A stretch of DNA of 64,000 nt from Micromussa lordhowensis. Lineage: Eukaryota > Cnidaria > Anthozoa > Scleractinia > Lobophylliidae. Position numbers and translations under genes: made by a program. The notes beneath the pieces are model-generated. The model saw only the letters and a list, made by a program, of their open reading frames with translations, searched no databases and had not been told where the DNA came from. The stretch spans positions 1 through 64,000 of the forward strand of contig CAXHUQ010000504.1 of assembly GCA_964020085.1 (NCBI GenBank). Reading direction: 5' to 3'. Shown here piece by piece: positions 18,537-31,926 of this stretch. The number at the start of each line of letters is the position of its first letter. The stretch's first letter is position 1.

Positions 18537-21182
18537 GCAAACTAATACCACCAAAGCACTCCCGGGGTCGGTCCGGGTCCAAATGCGAAGTATCGGAGCT
18601 GCGCAAAATCTCGCACTATGCTAATCAGCCCGGCAGATCCCCAGGCGTGGCCGGCTGGCTCCCTAGTTAGCCGAGCTTGACGCGTGTCGCAACTTGGCAA
18701 ACTAATGGCACCAAAGCACTCCTGGGGTCGGTCCGGGTCCACATGCAAAGTTTCGGAGCTGCGCGAAATCTCGCACTATGCTAACCAGCCCGTTTGCTAA
18801 TTAGCCCAACTTTGCGCGCGTCGCAACTTTGCAAACTAATACCACCAAAGCACTCCCGGGGTCGGTCCAGGTCCAAATGCGAAGTATCGGAGCTGCGCAA
18901 AATCTCGCACTATGCTAATCAGCCCGGCAGATCCCCAGGCGTGGCCGGCTGGCTCCCTAGTTAGCCGAGCTTGACGCGTGTCGCAACTTGGCAAACTAAT
19001 GGCACCAAAGCACTCCTGGGGTCGGTCCGGGTCCACATGCAAAGTTTCGGAGCTGCGCGAAATCTCGCACTATGCTAACCAGCCCGTTTGCTAATTAGCC
19101 CAACTTTGCGCGCGTCGCAACTTTGCAAACTAATACCACCAAAGCACTCCCGGGGTCGGTCCGGGTCCAAATGCGAAGTATCGGAGCTGCGCAAAATCTC
19201 GCACTATGCTAATCAGCCCGGCAGATCCGCAGGCGTGGCCGGCTGGCTCCCTAGTTAGCCGAGCTTGACGCGTGTCGCAACTTGGCAAACTAATGGCACC
19301 AAAGCACTCCTGGGGTCGGTCCGGGTCCACATGCAAAGTTTTGGAGCTGCGCGAAATCTCGCACTATGCTAACCAGCCCGTTTGCTAATTAGCCCAACTT
19401 TGCGCGCGTCGCAACTTTGCAAACTAATACCACCAAAGCACTCCCGGGGTTGGTCCGGGTCCAAATGCGAAGTATCGGAGCTGCGCAAAATCTCGCACTA
19501 TGCTAATCAGCCCGGCAGATCCCCAGGCGTGGCCGGCTGGCTCCCTATTTAGCCGAGCTTGACGCGTGTCGCAACTTGGCAAACTAATGGCACCAAAGCA
19601 CTCCTGGGGTCGGTCCGGGTCCACATGCAAAGTTTCGGAGCTGCGCGAAATCTCGCACTATGCTAACCAGCCCGTTTGCTAATTAGCCCAACTTTGCGCG
19701 CGTCGCAACTTTGCAAACTAATACCACCAAAGCACTCCCGGGGTCGGTCCGGGTCCAAATGCGAAGTATCGGAGCTGCGCAAAATCTCGCACTATGCTAA
19801 TCAGCCCGGCAGATCCCCAGGCGTGGCCGGCTGGCTCCCTAGTTAGCCGAGCTTGACGCGTGTCGCAACTTGGCAAACTAATGGCACCAAAGCACTCCTG
19901 GGGTCGGTCCGGGTCCACATGCAAAGTTTCGGAGCTGCGCGAAATCTCGCACTATGCTAACCAGCCCATTTGCTAATTAGCCCAACTTTGCGCGCGTCGC
20001 AACTTTGCAAACTAATACCACCAAAGCACTCCCGGGGTCGGTCCGGGTCCAAATGCGAAGTATCGGAGCTGCGCAAAATCTCGCACTATGCTAATCAGCC
20101 CGGCAGATCCCCAGGCGTGGCCGGCTGGCTCCCTAGTTAGCCGAGCTTGACGCGTGTCGCAACTTGGCAAACTAATGGCACCAAAGCACTCCTGGGGTCG
20201 GTCCGGGTCCACATGCAAAGTTTCGGAGCTGCGCGAAATCTCGCACTATGCTAACCAGCCCGTTTGCTAATTAGCCCAACTTTGCGCGCGTCGCAACTTT
20301 GCAAACTAATACCACCAAAGCACTCCCGGGGTCGGTCCGGGTCCAAATGCGAAGTATCGGAGCTGCGCAAAATCTCGCACTATGCTAATCAGCCCGGCAG
20401 ATCCCCAGGCGTGGCCGGCTGGCTCCCTAGTTAGCCGAGCTTGACGCGTGTCGCAACTTGGCAAACTAATGGCACCAAAGCTATCCTGGGGTCGGTCCGG
20501 GTCCACATGCAAAGTTTCGGAGCTGCGCGAAATCTCGCACTATGCTAACCAGCCCGTTTGCTAATTAGCCCAACTTTGCGCGCGTCGCAACTTTGCAAAC
20601 TAATACCACCAGAGCACTCCCGGGGTCGGTCCGGGTCCAAATGCGAAGTATCGGAGCTGCGCAAAATCTCGCACTATGCTAATCAGCCCGGCAGATCCCC
20701 AGGCATGGCCGGCTGGCTCCCTTGTTAGCCGAGCTTGACGCGTGTCGCAACTTGGCAAACTAATGGCACCAAAGCACTCCTGGGGTCGGTCCGGGTCCAC
20801 ATGCAAAGTTTCGGAGCTGCGCGAAATCTCGCACTATGCTAACCAGCCCGTTTGCTAATTAGCCCAACTTTGCACGCGTCGCAACTTTGCAAACTAATAC
20901 CACCAGAGCACTCCCGGGGTCGGTCCGGGTCCAAATGCGAAGTATCGGAGCTGCGCAAAATCTCGCACTATGCTAATCAGCCCGGCAGATCCCCAGGCGT
21001 GGCCGGCTGGCTCCCTAGTTAGCCGAGCTTGACGCGTGTCGCAACTTGGCAAACTAATGGCACCAAAGCACTCCTGGGGTCGGTCCGGGTCCACATGCAA
21101 AGTTTCGGAGCTGCGCGAAATCTCGCACTATGCTAACCAGCCCGTTTGCTAATTAGCCCAACTTTGCGCGCGTCGCAACTTT
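18537..21182 (+). repeat. 9 regular A-B dimers containing the 7.5-kb duplication joint
   Basis: Nine dimers in phase. The A at 19419 is a mosaic: its left side has GGTTGG (T at 19451), as at 26961, and its right side has CTATTTAG (T at 19548), as at 10197. The joint between duplication copies 1 and 2 therefore lies in 19452-19547. Confidence 0.93.
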
Positions 21183-21636
21183 GCAAACTAATACCACCAG
21201 AGCACTCCCGGGGTTGGTCCGGGTCCAAATGCGAAGTATCGGAGCTGCGCAAAATCTCGCACTATGCTAATCAGCCCGGCAGATCCCCAGGCGTGGCCGG
21301 CTGGCTCCCTAGTTAGCCGAGCTTGACGCGTGTCGCAACTTGGCAAACTAATGGCACCAAAGCACTCCCGGGGTCGGTCCGGGTCCAAATGCGAAGTATC
21401 GGAGCTGCGCAAAATCTCGCACTATGCTAATCAGCCCGGCAGATCCCCAGGCGTGGCCGGCTGGCTCCCTAGTTAGCCGAGCTTGACGCGTGTCGCAACT
21501 TGGCAAACTAATGGCACCAAAGCACTCCTGGGGTCGGTCCGGGTCCACATGCAAAGTTTCGGAGCTGCGCGAAATCTCGCACTATGCTAACCAGCCCGTT
21601 TGCTAATTAGCCCAACTTTGCGCGCGTCGCAACTTT
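21183..21636 (+). repeat. A-A'-B trimer (454 bp)
   Basis: A 21183-21342, hybrid A' 21343-21502, B 21503-21636. It matches the trimer at 11832 at an offset of 9,351 bp, including GGTTGG in the first A (near 11,864 and 21,215). It is the last register break before the 39.7-kb regular core. Confidence 0.93.
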
Positions 21637-23106
21637 GCAAACTAATACCACCAAAGCACTCCCGGGGTCGGTCCGGGTCCAAATGCGAAGTATCGGAGCT
21701 GCGCAAAATCTCGCACTATGCTAATCAGCCCGGCAGATCCCCAGGATTGGCCGGCTGGCTCCCTAGTTAGCCGAGCTTGACGCGTGTCGCAACTTGGCAA
21801 ACTAATGGCACCAAAGCACTCCTGGGGTCGGTCCGGGTCCACATGCAAAGTTTCGGAGCTGCGCGAAATGTCGCACTATGCTAACCAGCCCGTTTGCTAA
21901 TTAGCCCAACTTTGCGCGCGTCGCAACTTTGCAAACTAATACCACCAAAGCACTCCCGGGGTCGGTCCGGGTCCAAATGCGAAGTATCGGAGCTGCGCAA
22001 AATCTCGCACTATGCTAATCAGCCCGGCAGATCCCCAGGCGTGGCCGGCTGGCTCCCTAGTTAGCCGAGCTTGACGCGTGTCGCAACTTGGCAAACTAAT
22101 GGCACCAAAGCACTCCTGGGGTCGGTCCGGGTCCACATGCAAAGTTTCGGAGCTGCGCGAAATCTCGCACTATGCTAACCAGCCCGTTTGCTAATTAGCC
22201 CAACTTTGCGCGCGTCGCAACTTTGCAAACTAATACCACCAAAGCACTCCCGGGGTCGGTCCAGGTCCAAATGCGAAGTATCGGAGCTGCGCAAAATCTC
22301 GCACTATGCTAATCAGCCCGGCAGATCCGCAGGCGTGGCCGGCTGGCTCCCTAGTTAGCCGAGCTTGACGCGTGTCGCAACTTGGCAAACTAATGGCACC
22401 AAAGCACTCCTGGGGTCGGTCCGGGTCCACATGCAAAGTTTCGGAGCTGCGCGAAATCTCGCACTGTGCTAACCAGCCCGTTTGCTAATTAGCCCAACTT
22501 TGCGCGCGTCGCAACTTTGCAAACTAATACCACCAAAGCACTCCCGGGGTCGGTCCGGGTCCAAATGCGAAGTATCGGAGCTGCGCAAAATCTCGCACTA
22601 TGCTAATCAGCCCGGCAGATCCCCAGGCGTGGCCGGCTGGCTCCCTAGTTAGCCGAGCTTGACGCGTGTCGCAACTTGGCAAACTAATGGCACCAAAGCA
22701 CTCCTGGGGTCGGTCCGGGTCCACATGCAAAGTTTCGGAGCTGCGCGAAATCTCGCACTATGCTAACCAGCCCGTTTGCTAAATAGCCCAACTTTGCGCG
22801 CGTCGCAACTTTGCAAACTAATACCACCAAAGCACTCCCGGGGTCGGTCCGGGTCCAAATGCGAAGTATCGGAGCTGCGCAAAATCTCGCACTATGCTAA
22901 TCAGCCCGGCAGATCCCCAGGCGTGGCCGGCTGGCTCCCTAGTTAGCCGAGCTTGACGCGTGCCGCAACTTGGCAAACTAATGGCACCAAAGCACTCCTG
23001 GGGTCGGTCCGGGTCCACATGCAAAGTTTCGGAGCTGCGCGAAATCTCGCACTATGCTAACCAGCCCGTTTGCTAATTAGCCCAACTTTGCGCGCGTCGC
23101 AACTTT

Positions 23107-25752
23107 GCAAACTAATACCACCAAAGAACTCCCGGGGTCGGTCCGGGTCCAAATGCGAAGTATCGGAGCTGCGCAAAATCTCGCACTATGCTAATCAGCC
23201 CGGCAGATCCCCAGGCGTGGCCGGCTGGCTCCCTAGTTAGCCGAGCTTGACACGTGTCGCAACTTGGCAAACTAATGGCACCAAAGCTATCCTGGGGTCG
23301 ATCCGTGTCCACATGCAAAGTTTCGGAGCTGCGCGAAATCTCGCACTATGCTAACCAGCCCGTTTGCTAATTAGCCCAACTTTGCGCGCGTCGCAACTTT
23401 GCAAACTAATACCACCAGAGCACTCCCGGGGTCGGTCCGGGTCCAAAGGCGAAGTATCGGAGCTGCGCAAAATCTCGCACTATGCTAATCAGCCCGGCAG
23501 ATCCCCAGGCGTGGCCGGCTGGCTCCCTAGTTAGCCGAGCTTGACGCGTGTCGCAACTTGGCAAACTAATGGCACCAAAGCACTCCTGGGGTCGGTCCGG
23601 GTCCACATGCAAAGTTTCGGAGCTGCGCGAAACCTCGCACTATGCTAACCAGCCCGTTTGCTAATTAGCCCAACTTTGCGCGCGTCGCAACTTTGCAAAC
23701 TAATACCACCAGAGCACTCCCGGGGTCGGTCCGGGTCCAAATGTGAAGTATCGGAGCTGAGCAAAATCTCGCACTATGCTAATCAGCCCGGCAGATCCCC
23801 AGGCGTGGCCGGCTGGCTCCCTAGTTAGCCGAGCTTGACGCGTGTCGCAACTTGGCAAACTAATGGCACCAAAGCACTCCTGGGGTCGGTCCGGGTCCAC
23901 ATGCAAAGTTTCGGAGCTGCGCAAAATCTCGCACTATGCTAACCAGCCCGTTTGCTAATTAGCCCAACTTTGCGCGCGTCGCAACTTTGCAAACTAATAC
24001 CACCAAAGCACTCCCGGGGTCGGTCCGGGTCCAAATGCGAAGTATCGGAGCTGCGCAAAATCTCGCACTATGCTAATCAGCCCGGCAGATCCCCAGGCGT
24101 GGCCGGCTGGCTCCCTAGTTAGCCGAGCTTGACGCGTGTCGCAACTTGGCAAACTAATGGCACCAAAGCTATCCTGGGGTCGATCCGGGTCCACATGCAA
24201 AGTTTCGGAGCTGCGCGAAATCTCGCACTATGCTAACCAGCCCGTTTGCTAATTAGCCCAACTTTGCGCGCGTCGCAACTTTGCAAACTAATACCACCAG
24301 AGCACTCCCGGGGTCGGTCCGGGTCCAAAGGCGAAGTATCGGAGCTGCGCAAAATCTCGCACTATGCTAATCAGCCCGGCAGATCCCCAGGCGTGGCCGG
24401 CTGGCTCCCTAGTTAGCCGAGCTTGACGCGTGTCGCAACTTGGCAAACTAATGGCACCAAAGCACTCCTGGGGTCGGTCCGGGTCCACATGCAAAGTTTC
24501 GGAGCTGCGCGAAATCTCGCACTATGCTAACCAGCCCATTTGCTAATTAGCCCAACTTTGCGCGCGTCGCAACTTTGCAAACTAATACCACCAGAGCACT
24601 CCCGGGGTTGGTCCGGGTCCAAATGCGAAGTATCGGAGCTGAGCAAAATCTCGCACTATGCTAATCAGCCCGGCAGATCCCCAGGCGTGGCCGGCTGGCT
24701 CCCTAGTTAGCCGAGCTTGACGCGTGTCGCAACTTGGCAAACTAATGGCACCAAAGCACTCCTGGGGTCGGTCCGGGTCCACATGCAAAGTTTCGGAGCT
24801 GCGCGAAATCTCGCACTATGCTAACCAGCCCGTTTGCTAATTAGCCCAACTTTGCGCGCGTCGCAACTTTGCAAACTAATACCACCAAAGCACTCCCGGG
24901 GTCGGTCCAGGTCCAAATGCGAAGTATCGGAGCTGCGCAAAATCTCGCACTATGCTAATCAGCCCGGCAGATCCGCAGGCGTGGCCGGCTGGCTCCCTAG
25001 TTAGCCGAGCTTGACGCGTGTCGCAACTTGGCAAACTAATGGCACCAAACCACTCCTGGGGTCGGTCCGGGTCCACATGCAAAGTTTCGGAGCTGCGCGA
25101 AATCTCGCACTATGCTAACCAGCCCGTTTGCTAATTAGCCCAACTTTGCGCGCGTCGCAACTTTGCAAACTAATACCACCAGAGCACTCCCGGGGTCGGT
25201 CCGGGTCCAAATGCGAAGAATCAGAGCTGCGCAAAATCTCGCACTATGCTAATCAGCCCGGCAGATCCCCAGGCGTGGCCGGCTGGCTCCCTAGTTAGCC
25301 GAGCTTGACGCGTGTCGCAACTTGGCAAACTAATGGCACCAAAGCACTCCTGGGGTCGGTCCGGGTCCACATGCAAAGTTTCGGAGCTGCGCGAAATCTC
25401 GCACTATGCTAACCAGCCCGTTTGCTAATTAGCCCAACTTTGCGCGCGTCGCAACTTTGCAAACTAATACCACCAGAGCACTCCCGGGGTCAGTCCGGGT
25501 CCAAATGCGAAGTATCGGAGCTGCGCAAAATCTCGCACTATGCTAATAAGCCCGGCAGATCCCCAGGCGTGGCCGGCTGGCTCCCTAGTTAGCCGAGCTT
25601 GACGCGTGTCGCAACTTGGCAAACTAATGGCACCAAAGCACTCCTGGGGTCGGTCCGGGTCCACATGCAAAGTTTCGGAGCTGCGCGAAATCTCGCACTA
25701 TGCTAACCAGCCCGTTTGCTAATTAGCCCAACTTTGCGTGCGTCGCAACTTT
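23107..25752 (+). repeat. Alpha HOR, 9 dimers (2,646 bp)
   Basis: Complete and in phase, with markers at 23306 (+0), 23744 (+2), 25050 (+6) and 25492 (+8). It shares GAAGAATCAGAGC at +7 with the 15.7-kb copy but not with the right-hand copies, so these two form a left subfamily. Confidence 0.8.
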
Positions 25753-26928
25753 GCAAACTAATACCACCAAAGCACTCCCGGGGTCGGTCCGGGTCCAAAT
25801 GCGAAGTATCGGAGCTGCGCAAAATCTCGCACTATGCTAATCAGCCCGGCAGATCCCCAGGCGTGGCCGGCTGGCTCCCTAGTTAGCCGAGCTTGACGCG
25901 TGTCGCAACTTGGCAAACTAATGGCACCAAAGCACTCCTGGGGTCGGTTTGGGTCCACATGCAAAGTTTCGGAGCTGCGCGAAATCTCGCAATATGCTAA
26001 CCAGCCCGTTTGCTAAATAGCCCAACTTTGCGCGCGTCGCAACTTTGCAAACTAATACCACCAAAGCACTCCCGGGGTCGGTCCGGGTCCAAATGCGAAG
26101 TATCGGAGCTGCGCAAAATCTCGCACTATGCTAATCAGCCCGGCAGATCCCCAGGCGTGGCCGGCTGGCTCCCTAGTTAGCCGAGCTTGACGCGTGTCGC
26201 AACTTGGCAAACTAATGGCACCAAAGCACTCCTGGGGTCGGTCCGGGTCCACATGCAAAGTTTCGGAGCTGCGCGAAATCTCGCACTATGCTAACCAGCC
26301 CGTTTGCTAATTAGCCCAACTTTGCGCGCGTCGCAACTTTGCAAACTAATACCACCAAAGCACTCCCGGGGTCGGTCCAGGTCCAAATGCGAAGTATCGG
26401 AGCTGCGCAAAATCTCGCACTATGCTAATCAGCCCGGCAGATCCCCAGGCGTGGCCGGCTGGCTCCCTAGTTAGCCGAGCTTGACGCGTGTCGCAACTTG
26501 GCAAACTAATGGCACCAAAGCACTCCTGGGGTCGGTCCGGGTCCACATGCAAAGTTTCGGAGCTGCGCGAAATCTCGCACTATGCTAACCAGCCCGTTTG
26601 CTAATTAGCCCAACTTTGCGCGCGTCGCAACTTTGCAAACTAATACCACCAAAGCACTCCCGGGGTCGGTCCGGGTCCAAATGCGAAGTATCGGAGCTGC
26701 GCAAAATCTCGCACTATGCTAATCAGCCCGGCAGATCCGCAGGCGTGGCCGGCTGGCTCCCTAGTTAGCCGAGCTTGACGCGTGTCGCAACTTGGCAAAC
26801 TAATGGCACCAAAGCACTCCTGGGGTCGGTCCGGGTCCACATGCAAAGTTTTGGAGCTGCGCGAAATCTCGCACTATGCTAACCAGCCCGTTTGCTAATT
26901 AGCCCAACTTTGCGCGCGTCGCAACTTT

Positions 26929-29574
26929 GCAAACTAATACCACCAAAGCACTCCCGGGGTTGGTCCGGGTCCAAATGCGAAGTATCGGAGCTGCGCAAAA
27001 TCTCGCACTATGCTAATCAGCCCGGCAGATCCCCAGGCGTGGCCGGCTGGCTCCCTAGTTAGCCGAGCTTGACGCGTGTCGCAACTTGGCAAACTAATGG
27101 CACCAAAGCACTCCTGGGGTCGGTCCGGGCCCACATGCAAAGTTTCGGAGCTGCGCGAAATCTCGCACTATGCTAACCAGCCCGTTTGCTAAATAGCCCA
27201 ACTTTGCGCGCGTCGCAACTTTGCAAACTAATACCACCAAAGCACTCCCGGGGTCGGTCCGGGTCCAAATGCGAAGTATCGGAGCTGCGCAAAATCTCGC
27301 ACTATGCTAATCAGCCCGGCAGATCCCCAGGCGTGGCCGGCTGGCTCCCTAGTTAGCCGAGCTTGACGCGTGTCGCAACTTGGCAAACTAATGGCACCAA
27401 AGCACTCCTGGGGTCGGTCCGGCTCCACATGCAAAGTTTCGGAGCTGCGCGAAATCTCGCACTATGCTAACCAGCCCGTTTGCTAATTAGCCCAACTTTG
27501 CGCGCGTCGCAACTTTGCAAACTAATACCACCAAAGCACTCCCGGGGTCGGTCCAGGTCCAAATGCGAAGTATCGGAGCTGCGCAAAATCTCGCACTATG
27601 CTAATCAGCCCGGCAGATCCGCAGGCGTGGCCGGCTGGCTCCCTAGTTAGCCGAGCTTGACGCGTGTCGCAACTTGGCAAACTAATGGCACCAAAGCACT
27701 CCTGGGGTCGGTCCGGGTCCACATGCAAAGTTTCGGAGCTGCGCGAAATCTCGCACTATGCTAACCAGCCCGTTTGCTAATTAGCCCAACTTTGCGCGCG
27801 TCGCAACTTTGCAAACTAATACCACCAAAGCACTCCCGGGGTCGGTCCGGGTCCAAATGCGAAGTATCGGAGCTGCGCAAAATCTCGCACTATGCTAATC
27901 AGCCCGGCAGATCCGCAGGCGTGGCCGGCTGGCTCCCTAGTTAGCCGAGCTTGACGCGTGTCGCAACTTGGCAAACTAATGGCACCAAAGCACTCCTGGG
28001 GTCGGTCCGGGTCCACATGCAAAGTTTCGGAGCTGCGCAAAATCTCGCACTATGCTAACCAGCCCGTTTGCTAATTAGCCCAACTTTGCGCGCGTCGCAA
28101 CTTTGCAAACTAATACCACCAAAGCACTCCCGGGGTCGGTCCGGGTCCAAATGCGAAGTATCGGAGCTGCGCAAAATCTCGCACTATGCTAATCAGCCCG
28201 GCAGATCCCCAGGCGTGGCCGGCTGGCTCCCTAGTTAGCCGAGCTTGATGCGTGTCGCAACTTGGCAAACTAATGGCACCAAAGCACTCCTGGGGTCGGT
28301 CTGGGTCCACATGCAAAGTTTCGGAGCTGCGCGAAATCTCGCACTATGCTAACCAGCCCGTTTGCTAATTAGCCCAACTTTGCGCGCGTCGCAACTTTGC
28401 AAACTAATACCACCAAAGCACTCCCGGGGTCGGTCCGGGTCCAAATGCGAAGTATCGGAGCTGCGCAAAATCTCGCACTATGCTAATCAGCCCGGCAGAT
28501 CCCCAGGCGTGGCCGGCTGGCTCCCTAGTTAGCCGAGCTTGACGCGTGTCGCAACTTGGCAAACTAATGGCACCAAAGCACTCCTGGGGTCGGTCCGGGT
28601 CCACATGCAAAGTTTCGGAGCTGCGCGAAATCTCGCACTATGCTAACCAGCCCGTTTGCTAAATAGCCCAACTTTGCGCGCGTCGCAACTTTGCAAACTA
28701 ATACCACCAAAGCACTCCCGGGGTCGGTCCGGGTCCAAATGCGAAGTATCGGAGCTGCGCAAAATCTCGCACTATGCTAATCAGCCCGGCAGATCCCCAG
28801 GCGTGGCCGGCTGGCTCCCTAGTTAGCCGAGCTTGACGCGTGTCGCAACTTGGCAAACTAATGGCACCAAAGCACTCCTGGGGTCGGTGCGGGTCCACAT
28901 GCAAAGTTTCGGAGCTGCGCGAAATCTCGCACTATGCTAACCAGCCCGTTTGCTAATTAGCCCAACTTTGCGCGCGTCGCAACTTTGCAAACTAATACCA
29001 CCAAAGCACTCCCGGGGTCGGTCCAGGTCCAAATGCGAAGTATCGGAGCTGCGCAAAATCTCGCACTATGCTAATCAGCCCGGCAGATCCCCAGGCGTGG
29101 CCGGCTGGCTCCCTAGTTAGCCGAGCTTGACGCGTGTCGCAACTTGGCAAACTAATGGCACCAAAGCACTCCTGGGGTCGGTCCGGGTCCACATGCAAAG
29201 TTTCGGAGCTGCGCGAAATCTCGCACTATGCTAACCAGCCCGTTTGCTAATTAGCCCAACTTTGCGCGCGTCGCAACTTTGCAAACTAATACCACCAAAG
29301 CACTCCCGGGGTCGGTCCAGGTCCAAATGCGAAGTATCGGAGCTGCGCAAAATCTCGCACTATGCTAATCAGCCCGGCAGATCCCCAGGCGTGGCCGGCT
29401 GGCTCCCTAGTTAGCCGAGCTTGACGCGTGTCGCAACTTGGCAAACTAATGGCACCAAAGCACTCCTGGGGTCGGTCCAGGTCCACATGCAAAGTTTCGG
29501 AGCTGCGCGAAATCTCGCACTATGCTAACCAGCCCGTTTGCTAATTAGCCCAACTTTGCGCGCGTCGCAACTTT
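26929..29574 (+). repeat. Beta HOR, 9 dimers
   Basis: The series starts with a B carrying GGGCCC (C at 27130) followed by GCTAAATAGC, then a B with GGCTCC (27423), two dimers with ATCCGCAGG, and one with TTGATGCG near 28,249. Its first A is the end of the 7.5-kb duplication. Confidence 0.78.
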
Positions 29575-31926
29575 GCAAACTAATACCACCAAAGCACTCC
29601 CGGGGTCGGTCCGGGTCCAAATGCGAAGTATCGGAGCTGCGCAAAATCTCGCACTATGCTAATCAGCCCGGCAGATCCCCAGGCGTGGCCGGCTGGCTCC
29701 CTAGTTAGCCGAGCTTGACGCGTGTCGCAACTTGGCAAACTAATGGCACCAAAGCACTCCTGGGGTCGGTCCGGGCCCACATGCAAAGTTTCGGAGCTGC
29801 GCGAAATCTCGCACTATGCTAACCAGCCCGTTTGCTAAATAGCCCAACTTTGCGCGCGTCGCAACTTTGCAAACTAATACCACCAAAGCACTCCCGGGGT
29901 CGGTCCGGGTCCAAATGCGAAGTATCGGAGCTGCGCAAAATCTCGCACTATGCTAATCAGCCCGGCAGATCCCCAGGCGTGGCCGGCTGGCTCCCTAGTT
30001 AGCCGAGCTTGACGCGTGTCGCAACTTGGCAAACTAATGGCACCAAAGCACTCCTGGGGTCGGTCCGGCTCCACATGCAAAGTTTCGGAGCTGCGCGAAA
30101 TCTCGCACTATGCTAACCAGCCCGTTTGCTAATTAGCCCAACTTTGCGCGCGTCGCAACTTTGCAAACTAATACCACCAAAGCACTCCCGGGGTCGGTCC
30201 AGGTCCAAATGCGAAGTATCGGAGCTGCGCAAAATCTCGCACTATGCTAATCAGCCCGGCAGATCCGCAGGCGTGGCCGGCTGGCTCCCTAGTTAGCCGA
30301 GCTTGACGCGTGTCGCAACTTGGCAAACTAATGGCACCAAAGCACTCCTGGGGTCGGTCCGGGTCCACATGCAAAGTTTCGGAGCTGCGCGAAATCTCGC
30401 ACTATGCTAACCAGCCCGTTTGCTAATTAGCCCAACTTTGCGCGCGTCGCAACTTTGCAAACTAATACCACCAAAGCACTCCCGGGGTCGGTCCGGGTCC
30501 AAATGCGAAGTATCGGAGCTGCGCAAAATCTCGCACTATGCTAATCAGCCCGGCAGATCCGCAGGCGTGGCCGGCTGGCTCCCTAGTTAGCCGAGCTTGA
30601 CGCGTGTCGCAACTTGGCAAACTAATGGCACCAAAGCACTCCTGGGGTCGGTCCGGGTCCACATGCAAAGTTTCGGAGCTGCGCGAAATCTCGCACTATG
30701 CTAACCAGCCCGTTTGCTAATTAGCCCAACTTTGCGCGCGTCGCAACTTTGCAAACTAATACCACCAAAGCACTCCCGGGGTCGGTCCGGGTCCAAATGC
30801 GAAGTATCGGAGCTGCGCAAAATCTCGCACTATGCTAATCAGCCCGGCAGATCCCCAGGCGTGGCCGGCTGGCTCCCTAGTTAGCCGAGCTTGATGCGTG
30901 TCGCAACTTGGCAAACTAATGGCACCAAAGCACTCCTGGGGTCGGTCCGGGTCCACATGCAAAGTTTCGGAGCTGCGCGAAATCTCGCACTATGCTAACC
31001 AGCCCGTTTGCTAATTAGCCCAACTTTGCGCGCGTCGCAACTTTGCAAACTAATACCACCAAAGCACTCCCGGGGTCGGTCCGGGTCCAAATGCGAAGTA
31101 TCGGAGCTGCGCAAAATCTCGCACTATGCTAATCAGCCCGGCAGATCCCCAGGCGTGGCCGGCTGGCTCCCTAGTTAGCCGAGCTTGACGCGTGTCGCAA
31201 CTTGGCAAACTAATGGCACCAAAGCACTCCTGGGGTCAGTCCGGGTCCACATGCAAAGTTTCGGAGCTGCGCGAAATCTCGCACTATGCTAACCAGCCCG
31301 TTTGCTAAATAGCCCAACTTTGCGCGCGTCGCAACTTTGCAAACTAATACCACCAAAGCACTCCCGGGGTCGGTCCGGGTCCAAATGCGAAGTATCGGAG
31401 CTGCGCAAAATCTCGCACTATGCTAATCAGCCCGGCAGATCCCCAGGCGTGGCCGGCTGGCTCCCTAGTTAGCCGAGCTTGACGCGTGTCGCAACTTGGC
31501 AAACTAATGGCACCAAAGCACTCCTGGGGTCGGTCCGGGTCCACATGCAAAGTTTCGGAGCTGCGCGAAATCTCGCACTATGCTAACCAGCCCGTTTGCT
31601 AATTAGCCCAACTTTGCGCGCGTCGCAACTTTGCAAACTAATACCACCAAAGCACTCCCGGGGTCGGTCCAGGTCCAAATGCGAAGTATCGGAGCTGCGC
31701 AAAATCTCGCACTATGCTAATCAGCCCGGCAGATCCCCAGGCGTGGCCGGCTGGCTCCCTAGTTAGCCGAGCTTGACGCGTGTCGCAACTTGGCAAACTA
31801 ATGGCACCAAAGCACTCCTGGGGTCGGTCCGGGTCCACATGCAAAGTTTCGGAGCTGCGCGAAATCTCGCACTATGCTAACCAGCCCGTTTGCTAATTAG
31901 CCCAACTTTGCGCGCGTCGCAACTTT
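29575..31926 (+). repeat. Beta HOR, 8 dimers
   Basis: The marker order GGGCCC (29776), GGCTCC (30069), ATCCGCAGG twice, TTGATGCG (near 30,895) repeats, with one dimer fewer than the preceding copy (2,352 bp). Confidence 0.78.

Larger units (their letters stand above)
10150..19500 (+). repeat. Large tandem duplication, copy 1 (now about 9.35 kb)
   Basis: Ends are approximate (left end 10,101-10,196, right end 19,452-19,547). Ordered variants match copy 2 at an offset of 9,351 bp up to about 13.95 kb, 7,376 bp from there to 18.3 kb, and 7,510 bp after that. The offset changes are explained by the 1,975-bp duplication and the 134-bp loss, both only in this copy, so the original length was 7,510 bp (25 dimers plus one A). 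Confidence 0.85.
19501..27010 (+). repeat. Large tandem duplication, copy 2 (about 7.5 kb)
   Basis: It starts within 19,452-19,547 and ends within 26,962-27,057. It retains the single-copy state at 21.3-23.3 kb and the A-B-A-B state at 25459-26046, so it looks closer to the ancestral arrangement. It carries private changes such as CTAATAAGCCC near 25,547. Confidence 0.85.
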
